From contig NC_058337.1 of assembly GCF_905475395.1 (NCBI RefSeq), positions 31,520,983 through 31,584,982 on the forward strand: a stretch of DNA of 64,000 nt, written 5' to 3'. This document shows positions 12,100 through 23,975 of this stretch, piece by piece (within the stretch, counting starts at the first letter, position 1; each line of letters begins with the position of its first letter). The position numbers and the translations under genes were made by a program. Source of the DNA: Chrysoperla carnea. Taxonomy: Eukaryota > Arthropoda > Insecta > Neuroptera > Chrysopidae. Under the pieces are notes generated by a model. The model was not told the DNA's origin and made no database searches. It saw only the letters and a program-made list of their open reading frames with translations.

Positions 12100-13023
12100 C
12101 AGCCCTTGCCTAACAAGCAGCTTTCGAACGACAAAACTACTCTTTATTCTTAAAACAATATAATAAATATACAGCTAATTGGCAAATCATGATCCGTCGA
12201 GATCAAATACCACTAATAAGATTCGGCAATAGATAAACACAGTAGCCAAGAAATAAATTTCGGAAATCGAAAATCAGATATTGTATTATAAATGTAAATA
12301 AATAAAACTGTAAAAATTATACTCTGGGCTCAGTTACAATTTAGTTTGAATAATCCATAATAATTCCGTGACTATAAGTAAGAATTTAAAAATGGCATCA
12401 AAGTATTTGCGTTACCGGTAGTATCTAGTTATTTGTTTACCGGTAAAAATAATTCGAATTCATTATAATAAGTGGCTTATTTAATGGAAAATTTTAATTC
12501 AGATTAAAAAATTTTACATTGTAAAGAACCAAAAACCCGTTTAAATTTGAAACTTTTGGAGTTTTTGGGACTAAAAGAAGAAAATATTAGGATGCACTAG
12601 AAACTGTAGCTTCGCATATTTAAATATTAGGTTTTCAAAATTAAAATTGACAGTAAAGGACACACATTTCGTAAAATATGATTCTTCAAAATTTAATAAT
12701 AGACGAAATGCTTGTTTTAATTGAAATAGGAATGTAATTTTTATTTAAATTAATTTGGTTGACTGATTAAAATAACAGTAGTTTCATTTTTTTTTTTTAT
12801 AATTAAAATTATTATTAATTCAATTGTGTTTCTTTAATGTTATATTGTTGGTTTGTAGATAAAAACAAGTATCAATTAATACTGATAAGTTTTCAAACCT
12901 ATGTTAGTTAAAATCTATCCATTTCCGTAAACGATATGCCTAGAGGAGCAGGTTCGATTCTCGCCGTTATACAAAAATGTTAATTTTATAAATAGTTGTG
13001 ACGGGCTGGTATAGTGCATGGTA
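12100..13023. other. Non-coding
   Basis: Near 12950 the word GCAGGTTCGATTC resembles a tRNA B box, but no tRNA fold or SINE body surrounds it. Otherwise nothing. Confidence 0.5.
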
Positions 13024-13415
13024 TATATGTACAGGGTGTTGCATTTAAGATGCAAACGCCCTCATATTTTCGTTATTTAAAAAAATATTGATTTGAAATT
13101 TAAGAGACATTCAGTGTCATGGGTCACATTTTTACTTTACTATATTATAAATATAATAAAGTATTGTGAAAAAATCGATATCGGGGTTTCAACGGAAATA
13201 CACGTTTTGAGGGTCCCTGATTCCAAAAACTGGTTTTTAAAAAATATTGCGTCCGTCGGTATGTCTGTTACCAAGATAGAGCCTTCAATTTTCAATCGAT
13301 TTTTCTCAAACTCGGTACATAGGTTCAGTTTGGTCATAATTCTAGACAATTTTTTCATTTTTTCCCTAGGCCTTTTTTTAAGGGTACTTCCCTCTAAGCC
13401 AAAACAGGATTTTTG
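13024..13415. repeat. Probable element body starting with TACAGGGTGTT
   Basis: TACAGGGTGTTGCATTTAAG at about 13029 is a typical terminus of short insect DNA elements. The region up to 13415 runs directly into the 140-bp minisatellite. It has overlapping short open frames on both strands (95 and 119 codons) that look like chance frames. Confidence 0.4.
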
Positions 13416-13975
13416 GGGTTTTCTCAAAAACGGCTCTAAAGATTTCGATTAAACCGGGCACAAGGCTATACCTAAAGGTGTTCTTAGGATTGGTATAAGC
13501 CACATATCCGGGAAAATTCGAGAAGGCCCATATCTTTGGGAAAAACTTCTTTTTTGGGTTTTCTCAAAGACGGCTCTAACGATTTCGATTAAACTGGGCA
13601 CAAGTCTAGACCTTAAGGTGTTCCTAGGATTGGTATAAGCCACATATCCGGGAAAATTCGAGAAGGCCCACATCCTTGGGTTAAATTTTTTTTTTGGATT
13701 TTCTCAAAAACCCAAAAAACTCTTGGGAAAACTTTTTTTTGGGTTTTCTCAAAGACGGCTCTAACGATTTCGATTAAACTGGGCACAAGGCTAGTCTTTA
13801 AGGTGTTCCTAGGAATGGTATAACCAACATATCTGGGAAAATTCAAGAAGGCCCACACCCTAGGGAAAACCTTTTTTTTTGGGGTTTTCTCAAAAGTGGC
13901 TCTAACGATTTCGATTAAACTTGACACAAGGCTAGACCTTAAGGTGTTTCTAGGATTGGTATAGGCTACACTTCT
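13416..13975 (+). repeat. 140-bp minisatellite, about four units
   Basis: Units begin with TTTTCTCAAA.ACGGCTCTAA at about 13419, 13559, 13744 and 13885, with a truncated extra start near 13699. Each contains GATTTCGATTAAAC.GGGCAC, AAGGTGTTC.TAGGATTGGT and CATATC.GGGAAAATTC. The period is 140-141 bp. Short open frames on both strands are by-products of the repetition. Confidence 0.92.
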
Positions 13976-13998
13976 GGAAATCCACTGTGCCTGTAAAG

Positions 13999-15486
13999 TA
14001 TCAACATAAAAATATTCTATACAAGATGAGTCAATTTAATCTATAATGCCTCAAAGATCGTATTGTAGTTAACCAACCAAAAAATAACTAAAACAAAAAT
14101 TGTAGAATTTTATGGGGGACATTATGTTCTGATATCAAATTGGGCCAAGTTCTTTTAGCCAATTTAGATTCTTAACGATGAGAGATTGAATAACACTTTA
14201 AATAAGAAAATAGACCCCCACCAACAAATTTTGATTTAAACATTTTTTCGAAAAACTGAATTGATGAAAAAAGTTGCGCAAACAAAATTGAGGAGAGGTG
14301 AGAAATGAAACTTAAAATTAAATTATTTGTAAAGTTGATGAACGGTCTGTTTAAATTCCTAATCGTAGTAAAAAAAATTATTATTATTATATCCTCGAAC
14401 CTTTTATTTCATAGTTTTTATTCATACTTGTTGTCATTATTTTTAAATACATTCTAAATTTCTTTCCCAAATAACGGTACTTGTAGCATCCATAACTAGC
14501 CATGCATTGTATAATAATTTGCAGTCATTCATTATTGGAACACAAATAATGACTAACAAAGTGTTAATAATGTTTTTAATATCTTTATGGTATGTTAATT
14601 AAAAACGTATATTTGTCATTATCTACAATGTCAATTAATCAAAATATTTTCCAACCTAAAAATTTTAATGAATGCGTGTTAAACCTAGTACCTACACACT
14701 AAAAGTGTCAATAAATGTACGCTTCAGATATTGTTCTAATGTTAATACTGATAAATATACAGGCTGGTTCATTTTAATCTATAATGGCTAAGAGCTAGTT
14801 TTGTTGTTAACCAATCAAAAGATAACTGAAACAAAATTTGCTGTGTTTGATCTGGGACATCATGTTCTGACATCAGATTTGACCCAATTCTTCGGGTTTC
14901 TTTTATAGCCAATTTAGATCCTAGGCCGTAAGAGATAATACTTCAATTAGAAATTTGATCCTCATAAAAAAACTAACATTTTTCGTCTAAGCCATTTTTA
15001 CGAAAATCATCAGCTTTCGAGGGAAATTCGACTTAAAAATATATCATTATTGCATTCATTCGAAAAAACACACGCTAACTCCAGAAAAATTCAAGGGCAA
15101 TAGAGAACATTCCCCTGTGTCTATGACTTTGACCTACAATTATCGATAAATTTTAAGCGTATTTACTTTTGATTTTATGCAATAATGACATATTTTTAAG
15201 TCCTCCGATAACTTACGTTTTTCGAAAAAATGTTTTAAACAAAAATTGTTTATGAGGGTCAACTTTCTAATTTAAAGTGTTATTCTCTTTCTAATCGTTT
15301 AGAATCTAAATTGGCTATTAAAGCAGCCAGAAGAACTTTGTTCAATTTGATATCAAAATTATGATGTCTCCAATCAAATTCTACAATTTTTGTTTAAGTT
15401 ATTTTTGATTGGTTAAATACAAAACGAGCTTTGAGGCATTATAGATTAAATTGACTCACCCTGTATAGAATATTTTTATGTTGATA
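13999..15486. mobile_element. Foldback element complex with about 290-bp inverted arms
   Basis: The left arm 13999-14300 and the right arm about 15195-15486 are inverted copies (TATCAACATAAAAATATTCT, GAGTCAATTTAATCTATAAT, CAATTTAGATTCT, CATTTTTTCGAAAAA). A third arm, in left orientation, starts with TACAGGCTGGTTCATTTTAA at 14758 and pairs with the same right arm. A shorter complete element (14758-15463) thus appears to sit beside a solo arm, or two events are nested. The inverted similarity may run on to about 13975 and 15512 (TGGAAATC). No coding capacity. Confidence 0.75.
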
Positions 15487-15731
15487 ACATAAAGGTCCAG
15501 ACGATTTCCAAAAGTGAGTGTTGTTGCACACGAAAATAATGGGAAAATATATTTTTATTGGCTATTAAATTATGTTTGTCATCTATTGAGAAAAAAAAAA
15601 AAAGATTTAGGAGACTTGACGCTAGATTGAACTCACTGTTCACAACTAAATTTTTTAAATTTAAGTTAAGATGATTTTTGTGGATTCGATTAGTTTTCAT
15701 AGAACTCTAAGATGCCAGACTCAATTTTTAT

Positions 15732-15920
15732 AGGACTTTTCATTTACAAAATGTTTTTTTTTGTTTCGGACTGTTTTTTTTCAATCAAGTAAGACATATC
15801 TTATATTTTCTATCCTTGTCAAAAAGCGCTGCTTGAAGAATATAAAATATATTTAACTTTCTTAGGTTGAATAGTTTTTTGACAACTGTCCGAAACAAAA
15901 GCAAATCGATGAAAAGGTCT
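15732..15920. mobile_element. 189-bp hairpin MITE
   Basis: Inverted arms of about 70 bp with AGGACTTTTCAT, TTTGTTTCGGACTGTT and AATATAAGATAT-type blocks mirrored (TGTCCGAAACAAA, ATGAAAAGGTCT). Confidence 0.75.
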
Positions 15921-15982
15921 ATTAATTTCCACAATACGTTTTTCACTTTTCCATAGTTCACTAGGATATCAGATTCTTTTTT

Positions 15983-16030
15983 TTTTTTAATTTAAGGTCG
16001 CTTTTATCATCTAGGTCATTAGCGACCGCG
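15983..16030 (+). repeat. Short dispersed repeat (GGTCGCTTTTATCATCTAGG)
   Basis: TTTAAGGTCGCTTTTATCATC and AGGTCATTAGCGAC match 39566-39597 in Cib2 intron 2 (TTTAAAGTCGCTTTTTAACA, GAGGTCATTAAC). About 40 bp; it may be the end of a common element. Confidence 0.5.
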
Positions 16031-16610
16031 GAGATAGATAAGATTCGTTACAATATATTATGTATTGTATTATTCACGTTGGTTTGTTTTCATAACTCTT
16101 CAAAACATTCAAACTTCAAATAAATATTTTATTCTATACATGGGTTTTCAAGTACAATTACCAATAACAAAACATGGTTGCCATATTTTTATATCTTTAT
16201 TCACAAAAATTACTCAAATAGATTAAAAATGAATACAAAAATCGTGTTGTGTATTAAAATATGTATCGCATATACGATATAAATTTGGCATAATTCCAAA
16301 AATTTTAAAAGATATATAATGTATTTGAAACAGAAACACCTGACAAGTAAATCTAGGCCACTTTTATTCAGGTATAGAAGGTTTATGTATCGCTGAACGT
16401 ATATGTTATATGTATGGATACTAAATTAAAGTAAGACTCTCAATATTTTTATTTTATGTTGTTGTCTTACACACTGGGTCAATCAAACATTGATTGGATT
16501 TATGATGTAGGTGTGAGCCTTGAAGGTGCTGTAACATTCACTTCCTGATAAAGATTTCTCACGAATTTATGTTTTTTGTCTGCATATTAAATATTTTTTA
16601 CTATACGATA

Positions 16611-16898
16611 TTAACAGTACGACTCCAAGACGGCAACAGCGAGACCCTCACAAATTTCAATCAGAACAATGTTGATAAATTTAAATTCTTCGAGGTTTTT
16701 TAGCGTGGTTAATTTTGTTAAATTGTCGAAGAAATTTATTACGTTTAAAATATCTTCAGTTTGTTTCTTCCTACAATATTGTAAAAAGTTTCGAATTATA
16801 ATAAACACGGTAAGAGTATATAAGCTTGTTGTGAAATAATGTGTAATTTTTATTTCTACTATACCACCCAATTGTTTTTCATACAATGTATGTTGCAC
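16611..16898 (-). pseudogene. Possible chemoreceptor-like fragment
   Basis: A 95-codon minus-strand frame (open to a stop near 16918, without an ATG) reads YFTTSLYTLTVFIIIRNFL, then RKKQTEDILNVINFFDNLTK. A hydrophobic helix ending in R-x-x-L, followed by a basic linker and an I..FD..L.KL helix, resembles the layout between membrane segments of insect gustatory receptors. The fragment ends at a stop with no further membrane segment. The similarity is by eye only; a random AT-rich frame is quite possible. Confidence 0.2.
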
Positions 16899-16919
16899 GA
16901 AAAGTTGTTTAAAATTTTA

Positions 16920-18562
16920 ATAATATTTCTGCCCTTATTTAGTCACAATACTCTAATTATAGTCCTTTATGTCAAATAATAAAATTGATTAACTTTGTGT
17001 TATTATATCTCAACAAAGAAACGCAGTCAATACTTTTCTTTTTTTGACTTATTATTTAATTTTTTTTTTGTATTGTATTAAGTAAAAAATAAGTACAATA
17101 ACTTTAAGTGAAGGTTCAAAGTTTGAAAAGCATGTTTGTTTTATTGCCCTAATTATGTGTTCATTAACATATTTCAAAAGTTTTTCGAATGATGTGCTTC
17201 AAATATCCATGCGAAAATTACTTGATTCATTTTCGTTGGCATATTTGTGATTTTTATGCTCTGAAGTTCTTTAGTCCACATCTGCTATTTTAGATGCCAT
17301 TTTTAGATAAAGCTATAGGTACCACAAAGTATGTAAAACAGAGTGCATAACAATTATACATGATGTACTACATTATTCATTAAACTGTATTAAAATTATT
17401 TCCATGATTTAAAAATTATTTTTTTAATGAAAACTTCAAGTAACATCGCAATATTAGCAAACGCCTATTTCAGAAAACGTTATTGCATAAAATAAGGTTG
17501 GAGATTTACATGCATAAAATTAGGTAGGAGATGTAAAAATCATGGCTACTATGAATAAAATGGTAATTTTGACAGGCAATAAGGTTAAGATTCTTGATTA
17601 TTATATCGCCAACAAATTGAACAAATTGAACTAAGAAATATGCATGAATTCAAAAAACTTCGTAGCGAAAAAATAACACTTTTTTCTTAAAATCGAAAAT
17701 TGCATTTTTAATTTTTCAAGAATTTAAAAAAAATTTGTATTTTGAAAAAATTCAAAATTTTTTACTTTGTGCGGAAAAAATGTTAATTGATCCTACTTAA
17801 TAGATGTCAAAAGTGACCATCGTTCAAATTTATTATGCGTATATCAAAAAATGAAAAAAATGTTTCATGGCAGTTTAATATTCATTTTCAAAATTTCAAC
17901 AAGAATTTATACTTAGGGAAGTTTTTAGATGTTTATAAACTAGAAAACTGTGTAATTTTCTATAATAGTCTCACAGTGTTTTGGCCTTGATCAGGTTTTA
18001 AAGTAATTCACAAACATGCAATCTAAATTAAAATGACTGAAATGTGATTTTGGCTTATTCCTTATAGTCTCAATAAAAATTCCCTCAAATTAAAGTTACT
18101 TTATAAAAAAAGATCTTTATAGTTGGTCCATTGTGTACTCGATTTTGAATGAATATGTAGGTATATAAATGACTATGTCTGTGCTATGTCTTCTGATTTC
18201 ATCTCATGAGATTAAACATCACAGCATAACATAAAAATTCATATAAGTTTTTTTTCTTTTTTTTTTTTTTATTGGATATCAGTTACCATAATGACTATGT
18301 ATATTTGTATGATAATAAAATATACAAGATTTTCAAAAATATTTTTTTAATTTAGTGAAAATCAAACCCCCACTTTCATTCGTGGGCTGGAGCAGGAGTC
18401 AACTTTTCAATCTTCGAACTCGCATTTTATTGCAGATAATTTCCGATTCACTATATTAAGAATAAGTTTGTTTTATTCGAAACATTTTTTTCGAATTCGC
18501 CTTAGTTAAGCTGTAATAGTAAACAATAAAATTTCGTAATTTTTGCAAAAATTAATTACTTA
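16920..18562. other. Non-coding, AT-rich
   Basis: Short A and T tracts only; no gene or defined repeat seen. Confidence 0.6.
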
Positions 18563-19025
18563 AAACAAGTGAAAAAAACAATTGATTGAGTTAATTGTTG
18601 AAGTACTATAGTGTTGAAGTAGAAGAGTTTAACACACACTTGCCTGCAAATTTTCAACTACCTATCTTTTATAGTTTTAGAGAAAATGGATGCCAAAGTT
18701 TGGTCCTAATTTGGGCCCTCGTGGGTAGGTAAACAGTGATGTTTACGAAAAAATGTTTAAATCAAAACTTGTTAATTTTTTTATAAGGAACAGTTTTTAC
18801 ACCTTTGTTCTATCTCTAGCGGCTTTGGTCTTACGGACCTAAGACCCAATTTACTAATGCTGCTCATTTACGAATTCAAACTCACTTTTTCACGCAATAA
18901 AAATTTCAGCGTGATCCCTTTTCGTTTTTGAGTTATCGTGATGACAGACGGACAGACAACCGGAAATGGACTTTTATATCAATATTTTCAAGTGTTACAA
19001 ACTTGGGATTAAATTTAGTATACCT

Positions 19026-19030
<5 letters not shown>
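18563..19030 (-). repeat. Rep-A copy, followed by a long (TA)n run
   Basis: Inverse copy of Rep-A: AAACAAGTG-type end at the left, then GTTTACGAAAAAATG, CTAAGACCC, AGTTATCGTGATGACAGACG and GTTACAAACTTGGGATT. Its 5' end passes into the TA microsatellite at 19029. Confidence 0.8.

Positions 19031-19094
<64 letters not shown>
19029..19094. repeat. (TA)n microsatellite
   Basis: About 33 uninterrupted TA units at the end of a Rep-A copy. Confidence 0.98.
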
Positions 19095-19097
<3 letters not shown>

Positions 19098-19101
19098 AAT
19101 A

Positions 19102-19801
19102 CAGGGTATACATAGTAAAGCATTAAGTCATTTCCTTGAAATTATCAAGCAGATGCTAATTTTAGGAGAACAATCTCTCTATAAGGAAGTTGAAAAATTC
19201 CGACTTCGATGACTTGAATCAGAACATTTAAATTATGGGACAAGTATTATTAGGCATAAATTAATTTTTCATAAGTTAAGGAAAACAATCTTTGCGATAT
19301 AAGTATTATCGAATCTTAAAACTAACTTGATTTTGAATGCAGGATAATCATCGTTCGTCGTTCCCTTAAGACATTACAAAGTAAACCTTTCTCTCTCTCA
19401 GAAACGACGTTTTCTGTTAATAAATTATCCGCAAATAATAATTTCAAATGCAAGACCTAATACTTTATTATTTTTCGTTAGGATTTCTGGATACCTAATT
19501 CCTTCAAAAATAATACAAAATTTTTCTGATTACATAGTCCTTCTAATGCAAATTAAACAAATTTTCGAAAACTTTTCTTAACATGGGGAATTTGAATCTG
19601 TAATGAAAAAGGAAAGTTGCCATTTAATATTTTAGAGTTGACGCCTATTCCGGTCCGGGGGATGAACATTTGAATTTTATTTTTAGTTCATTAGATAAGC
19701 TTAAAAAACTGGGATTGGGCACGTATTTTTTGCATTTTCAAAATAAAGCGTATTTTTCGAGCTCTCAGACTGTTCCTATACTTCTTGAAAACCCTGTATA
19801 T
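19102..19801. mobile_element. Possible TIR element with TATACAGGGT ends
   Basis: ATACAGGGTATACATAG at the left and ACCCTGTATATAG near 19791-19803 are inverted. Beyond about 10 bp the ends do not match, so this is tentative. A 72-codon frame inside (19670) is not recognisable. Confidence 0.35.
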
Positions 19802-20661
19802 AGTAACTTAATAAATATCAATCGCATTCAATACGCAAATAATTATATTATCTTAATTTTCGAAAAGAATTTAAGTAAATGTATATAATTTAATAAACAA
19901 TAAAATATATGTAAAAATTTTATCACCTGTTAGAGAAAGTTATTTTCTAATAAAATCGGTAAATCTACTGTAAAAAATGTAGAGAAAGAAGGTCACGAAA
20001 TTGACCATAAAATGTATTTTTTATTATAATTCGAAATATTCGTTATAAAATACTCAATATGCTTTTTTTATCAATAATAAACAATTTTTTATTCTTGAAA
20101 AAATAAAATTATTTTATTTCAATTAAATTAAAATCAATTTATAAATAAATGATAAGTGAAATATTCACCTTTCTCTTATTGTAAGACAAAAACTAATAAA
20201 ATAGTAGGATTAACAAACAAAAGCTGTAAAATATAGCTTTTGAAATTTGATAATGGTTAATATTAAGGCATCTTCGTTAACTTATGTATTTGTATTATTG
20301 TGCAGTACGCTCGCCAACTCATCATCAACGAAATTCAAATATCAAAATAAGATTCACATTATTGGATTCTCTTTTTCGGCAGTTGTCCTATTTGATTCGA
20401 AATATCCTAGATTTCTTATTTATTATATTTGATAATATCGATACAACATTAATAATAGGAGAAATTGATAGAACAATGAAGAGAAAAATTCGCTTTCAAA
20501 TTTTATCGAAACATTTTCAATTTATTATGGCAAAAATCCCTTAAACCTGACGAAAGTGAATAATAAAGGTTAAAAAAATCAGGGATAGAAACATATTATC
20601 GCTTGAAGACTAAAATATTAAATAGAAACTCGAATATTCGTGGTTATTTTTCTCAGATTAC

Positions 20662-21210
20662 TTTTATACCATGTATATATGAAATATATATAGTATATTA
20701 AGTTTGATTCCAAGTTTGTAACGCTTAAAAATATTGATGATATGAACAAAATTTTGGTATAGGTGTTGATAAAATCATCTAATTAGTCCATTTGCGGTTG
20801 TCTGTCTATCTGTCTGTCTATCTGTCTGTCTGTCCGAAAAGAGATATCAAGCTGAAATTTTTATAGCGTGCTGAGGATGTAAAAAGTGAGATCGAGTTCG
20901 TAAATGAGCAATATAGGTCAATCGGGTCTTGGGTCCGTCGGACCCATCTTGTAAACCGTTAGAGATAGAACAAAATTTTAAATGTAAAAAATTTTCTATA
21001 TAAAAAATAAACCAATTTTTTTTAAAATATTTTTTCGTAAACATCACTGTTTACCCGTGAGAGTACAAATTATATAATGTGTATATATGGGTATATCATG
21101 TATATGTGTGTGACATGTATGTATGCGTTATATGACAGAGTAATCAACACTGTCTATACATGGTATTTCAACAATTGACTCAGTTAATTGTTTGTTTTTA
21201 CTTGTTTAAA
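20662..21210 (+). repeat. Rep-A, near full-length copy
   Basis: Starts TTTTATACCATGTATATATG, contains CCAAGTTTGTAACGCTTAAA, an expanded (GTCT/ATCT)n run near 20800-20835 and GTCTTGGGTCCGTCGGACCC, and ends near TTTGTTTTTACTTG. No open frame; class unknown, probably a non-autonomous element. Confidence 0.85.
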
Positions 21211-22507
21211 TATAAAATTAAGAGAGCCACGGGCAATAATTAACATTTAAAATAAATTAATTAATAATTTTCTGCTTAATAATAGTAACTTCTAGGGGGC
21301 CTACACAGATTTTTGTAGCATGAGTATTAATTAAAAAACCTCTAACGTTGCCTATTATTTTTCGTCTTTTGTTAAAAATAATTATCTTTTTATTATGGAA
21401 GCGCCGCGCTGTAATATATAAAAAATTTTAACTTTTTCCAAACTTCCTCATTTATCTTCTATCAGATTACTTCAAAAATACAAAATAAGCCAATGATTTT
21501 CAAACTATTTATAGAATTTTTTGAACGTTAACCTGAAAAGATTTCGATTAAAACAGCTTTCAAATAAGAAAAACACACCAACACCTTAATCTATAATCTA
21601 TAGAAAGACGTGATAGTTAAGCCTTAAGTACAAGGAAGAAAGGTATTATAACGATAGTATGGCAATTACGCGATATAATTTTTAAGTTTACTTTTTACCA
21701 AAATTTATAGAAAATTTTTAGCACCGCTTAAGCAATGCGTTTGAACAATAAAATAGCCGCTCATATACTTTTCTAAATACCCTATTGATAATAAAGCCAT
21801 TTATTAACACATAAAACCTGTTGGTTTAAAAAAATGCTAATTTCTTAATCATCCAGCGAATTAAAACAAATTTTGTAGCCTAACACAAAATCATTAAAAA
21901 TGTAGTTAAATTGTCCATTATTAAATCAGGTTATGTTTTAAGTTAGTAGAACTGTTGAATAAAACAATTCAATTTTGGTATGTAGTTCATGCTATATTAA
22001 ATCATTTATCATATTTTTAAATCAATTCTTCAACCTACCAAAATATTTATATTTCAGGGCCACCCAAATCGAATTATAACAAAGACTTTTATTCTTTTTT
22101 TATTAAAGGCAGAAACTTTTTGAATATTCCAAACTCTCACACCCAAATTTCAAGAAGCCATGGAAAGATATAAAATACCAATTATGTCACACCTAATTTA
22201 ATATAAAACTAGGTTACTTATTTTAGACATTGCATTAATATTTTGGGAAGTGATAAAATTTACTCATATTGTGACGTTTTGATGACCTTGGCATCAAAAG
22301 TCAGAATGATGTTCCAAATGCAAACGTGTCTTAGTCATGTGTCATAGTTCAAAAATTCGCACATTTGAAATTAAAACTTTGAATATGTCTTAATTTACTC
22401 GCAATGAGCGGGAATGTTATTTGGAATCTTTGTTTTTTTAGCCTCGTTTACATTGTCAATTTGCTGTTATATTGTATGAAATAAACGCGGTTATTAAATC
22501 AACTTAC
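21211..22507. other. Non-coding; possible first intron of a minus-strand gene
   Basis: No exon-like frame. If the exon at 22508-22583 is real, this is the start of its first intron. Confidence 0.5.
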
Positions 22508-22583
22508 CATTAATGGTCAAACACCAGAAACATACGAGGAAAAACTTGTAAATCCACATTTTATAATCGATACCGTAATCCAT
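22508..22583 (-). CDS. Candidate first coding exon with a signal-peptide-like leader
   Basis: On the minus strand an ATG in good context (TTAAAATGG, at 22583) opens 25 codons. They include the hydrophobic stretch MWIYKFFLVCFWCLTI after a short polar start, then ATG|GTAAGT, a near-perfect splice donor at 22508/22507. Upstream (towards 22,900) the minus strand reads as a purine- and GT-rich leader. A TATAAAA (22830-22836) and a TCAGTT-like initiator (22821-22827) are present, though closer together than usual. A short first exon encoding only a secretion leader is common in insect immunoglobulin-family and other secreted or membrane proteins. I found no second exon, so the protein is unknown; the first intron would extend left from 22507. 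It could be a chance combination. Confidence 0.4.
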
Positions 22584-23251
22584 TTTAATCGATATACAAA
22601 CTAACAAAACGTTCTCACACTCAAACTCAAACTACACTCAAATTCTTTTTCTTCCACAAAAAATTCACCTCTCACTAACACTAAAACTACAGAGGTTTGT
22701 GCTTTCACCACTAATTGTAATCACTAATATACAATACACAAATATCACTAAAAAATTAAAGACCATTTAACCACTTCTTGTAAATATAATAAACTATTAT
22801 TTTTCATTTTGTGTTGTGCAGAACTGAAATTTTATATTATTACGTCATACTCGAATTATTTTTTTTCAAAACGGATTTGTTATAATTTGATATTAATTTG
22901 TATGTAATGCGCTATGACGTCATATATTTTGTTTTCTTTACCTGTGTCGTTCTAAGCACAACAGAACACACGGTGCGCGGCAAGTTGGCTTGTCGACACG
23001 GTTTATACTAAAGAATAATTTTATATTCCATGTATTTACAAAGTCAGTTACTTGACTTTAAACATACATTCAAGTTTTTAATAATAATTGAAGAAAAAAA
23101 ACTCAGTGGCGTATAAATCTTAATTTCATTGTTTACTGTTTATAAGTGAGATCGTGTTCGCAGAAATAAGCGACATTTCGATCGTTCTATTCGTTTTCCA
23201 TTCGGAAGATTGATAATAAATGACGAGTTTATTGTTATATAGTTTTTCGAT

Positions 23252-23975
23252 TTTCTTGTTTCGATACCATTTTATACAAAGCATAAATGTATAAGGAATA
23301 TATTAAGTTTATTATAAATATTGATGCCAACAAAATTTTGGTACAGGTGTTCATATAAAAAACTAATTTTCCCATTTCCGATTTCCCGCCTTTATGTCAC
23401 AAAGATAAATAAAAACCGAAAAGAGATATCGAAAGGAAATTTTTATAACTTATTCAGATCGTAAAAAGGAACTTTGATGTCGTATGGTTCGACATAGGTC
23501 AATTAGATAAATTCAGGGTAGGACTCATTTAGTAAAACTTGAGATCGAACAAAAGTTTAAAGGCGAAAGACATTCCTTCTAAAAAAATTAATAGCTTTTG
23601 TTAGAAACATTTTTTTGAATATATCATTGTATTCTCTCGAGGACGCAAATTAAGGAATAATTTAAGTTTCAATTTTCTTCAAACCGTAAAATTTAGAAAG
23701 CTGGGAATTTGTAGGTTGCTCCAATTGACGACTTCATTGATTCTATTTCCATACCAAACAAACCAGATAATATTAGGAGACCCAGAAATTCGATATTCGA
23801 GAGATAGAAATTTTGTTGTTTAAAAATTCAGAGCCAACTGAAAAAGTTTTAAAACTTTTTTTAAAATCATTTTTTAAATTTATTTTTAAAAAGACTAATA
23901 AAAAAACTGATATTCAACACTGTATTATACGCAGGGTATTTCAACAATTAACTTAATTGGTTATTTTCAGGTGTT
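23252..23975 (+). repeat. Rep-A, diverged copy with internal extra sequence
   Basis: Shares ATATTAAGTTTATTATAAATATTGATG, GAGATATCGAAAGGAAATTT, GATCGAACAAAAGTTTAAA and the 3' end GTATTTCAACAATTAACTTA with Rep-A but is much more diverged. About 250 bp of unrelated sequence lies before the 3' end. Confidence 0.6.

Noticed and set aside
12940..12975. B-box-like GGTTCGATTC suggesting a tRNA
   Set aside because: No acceptor stem, D arm or anticodon arm can be drawn around it; at most a SINE trace.
13093..13927. Frames of 74-119 codons on both strands
   Set aside because: They arise from the repeat body and the 140-bp minisatellite; the products mirror the repetition and no domain is seen.
15009..15020. 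Second CATCATCAG-like word considered as another hammerhead core
   Set aside because: Its complement CTGATGA is not followed by a stem and GAAA.
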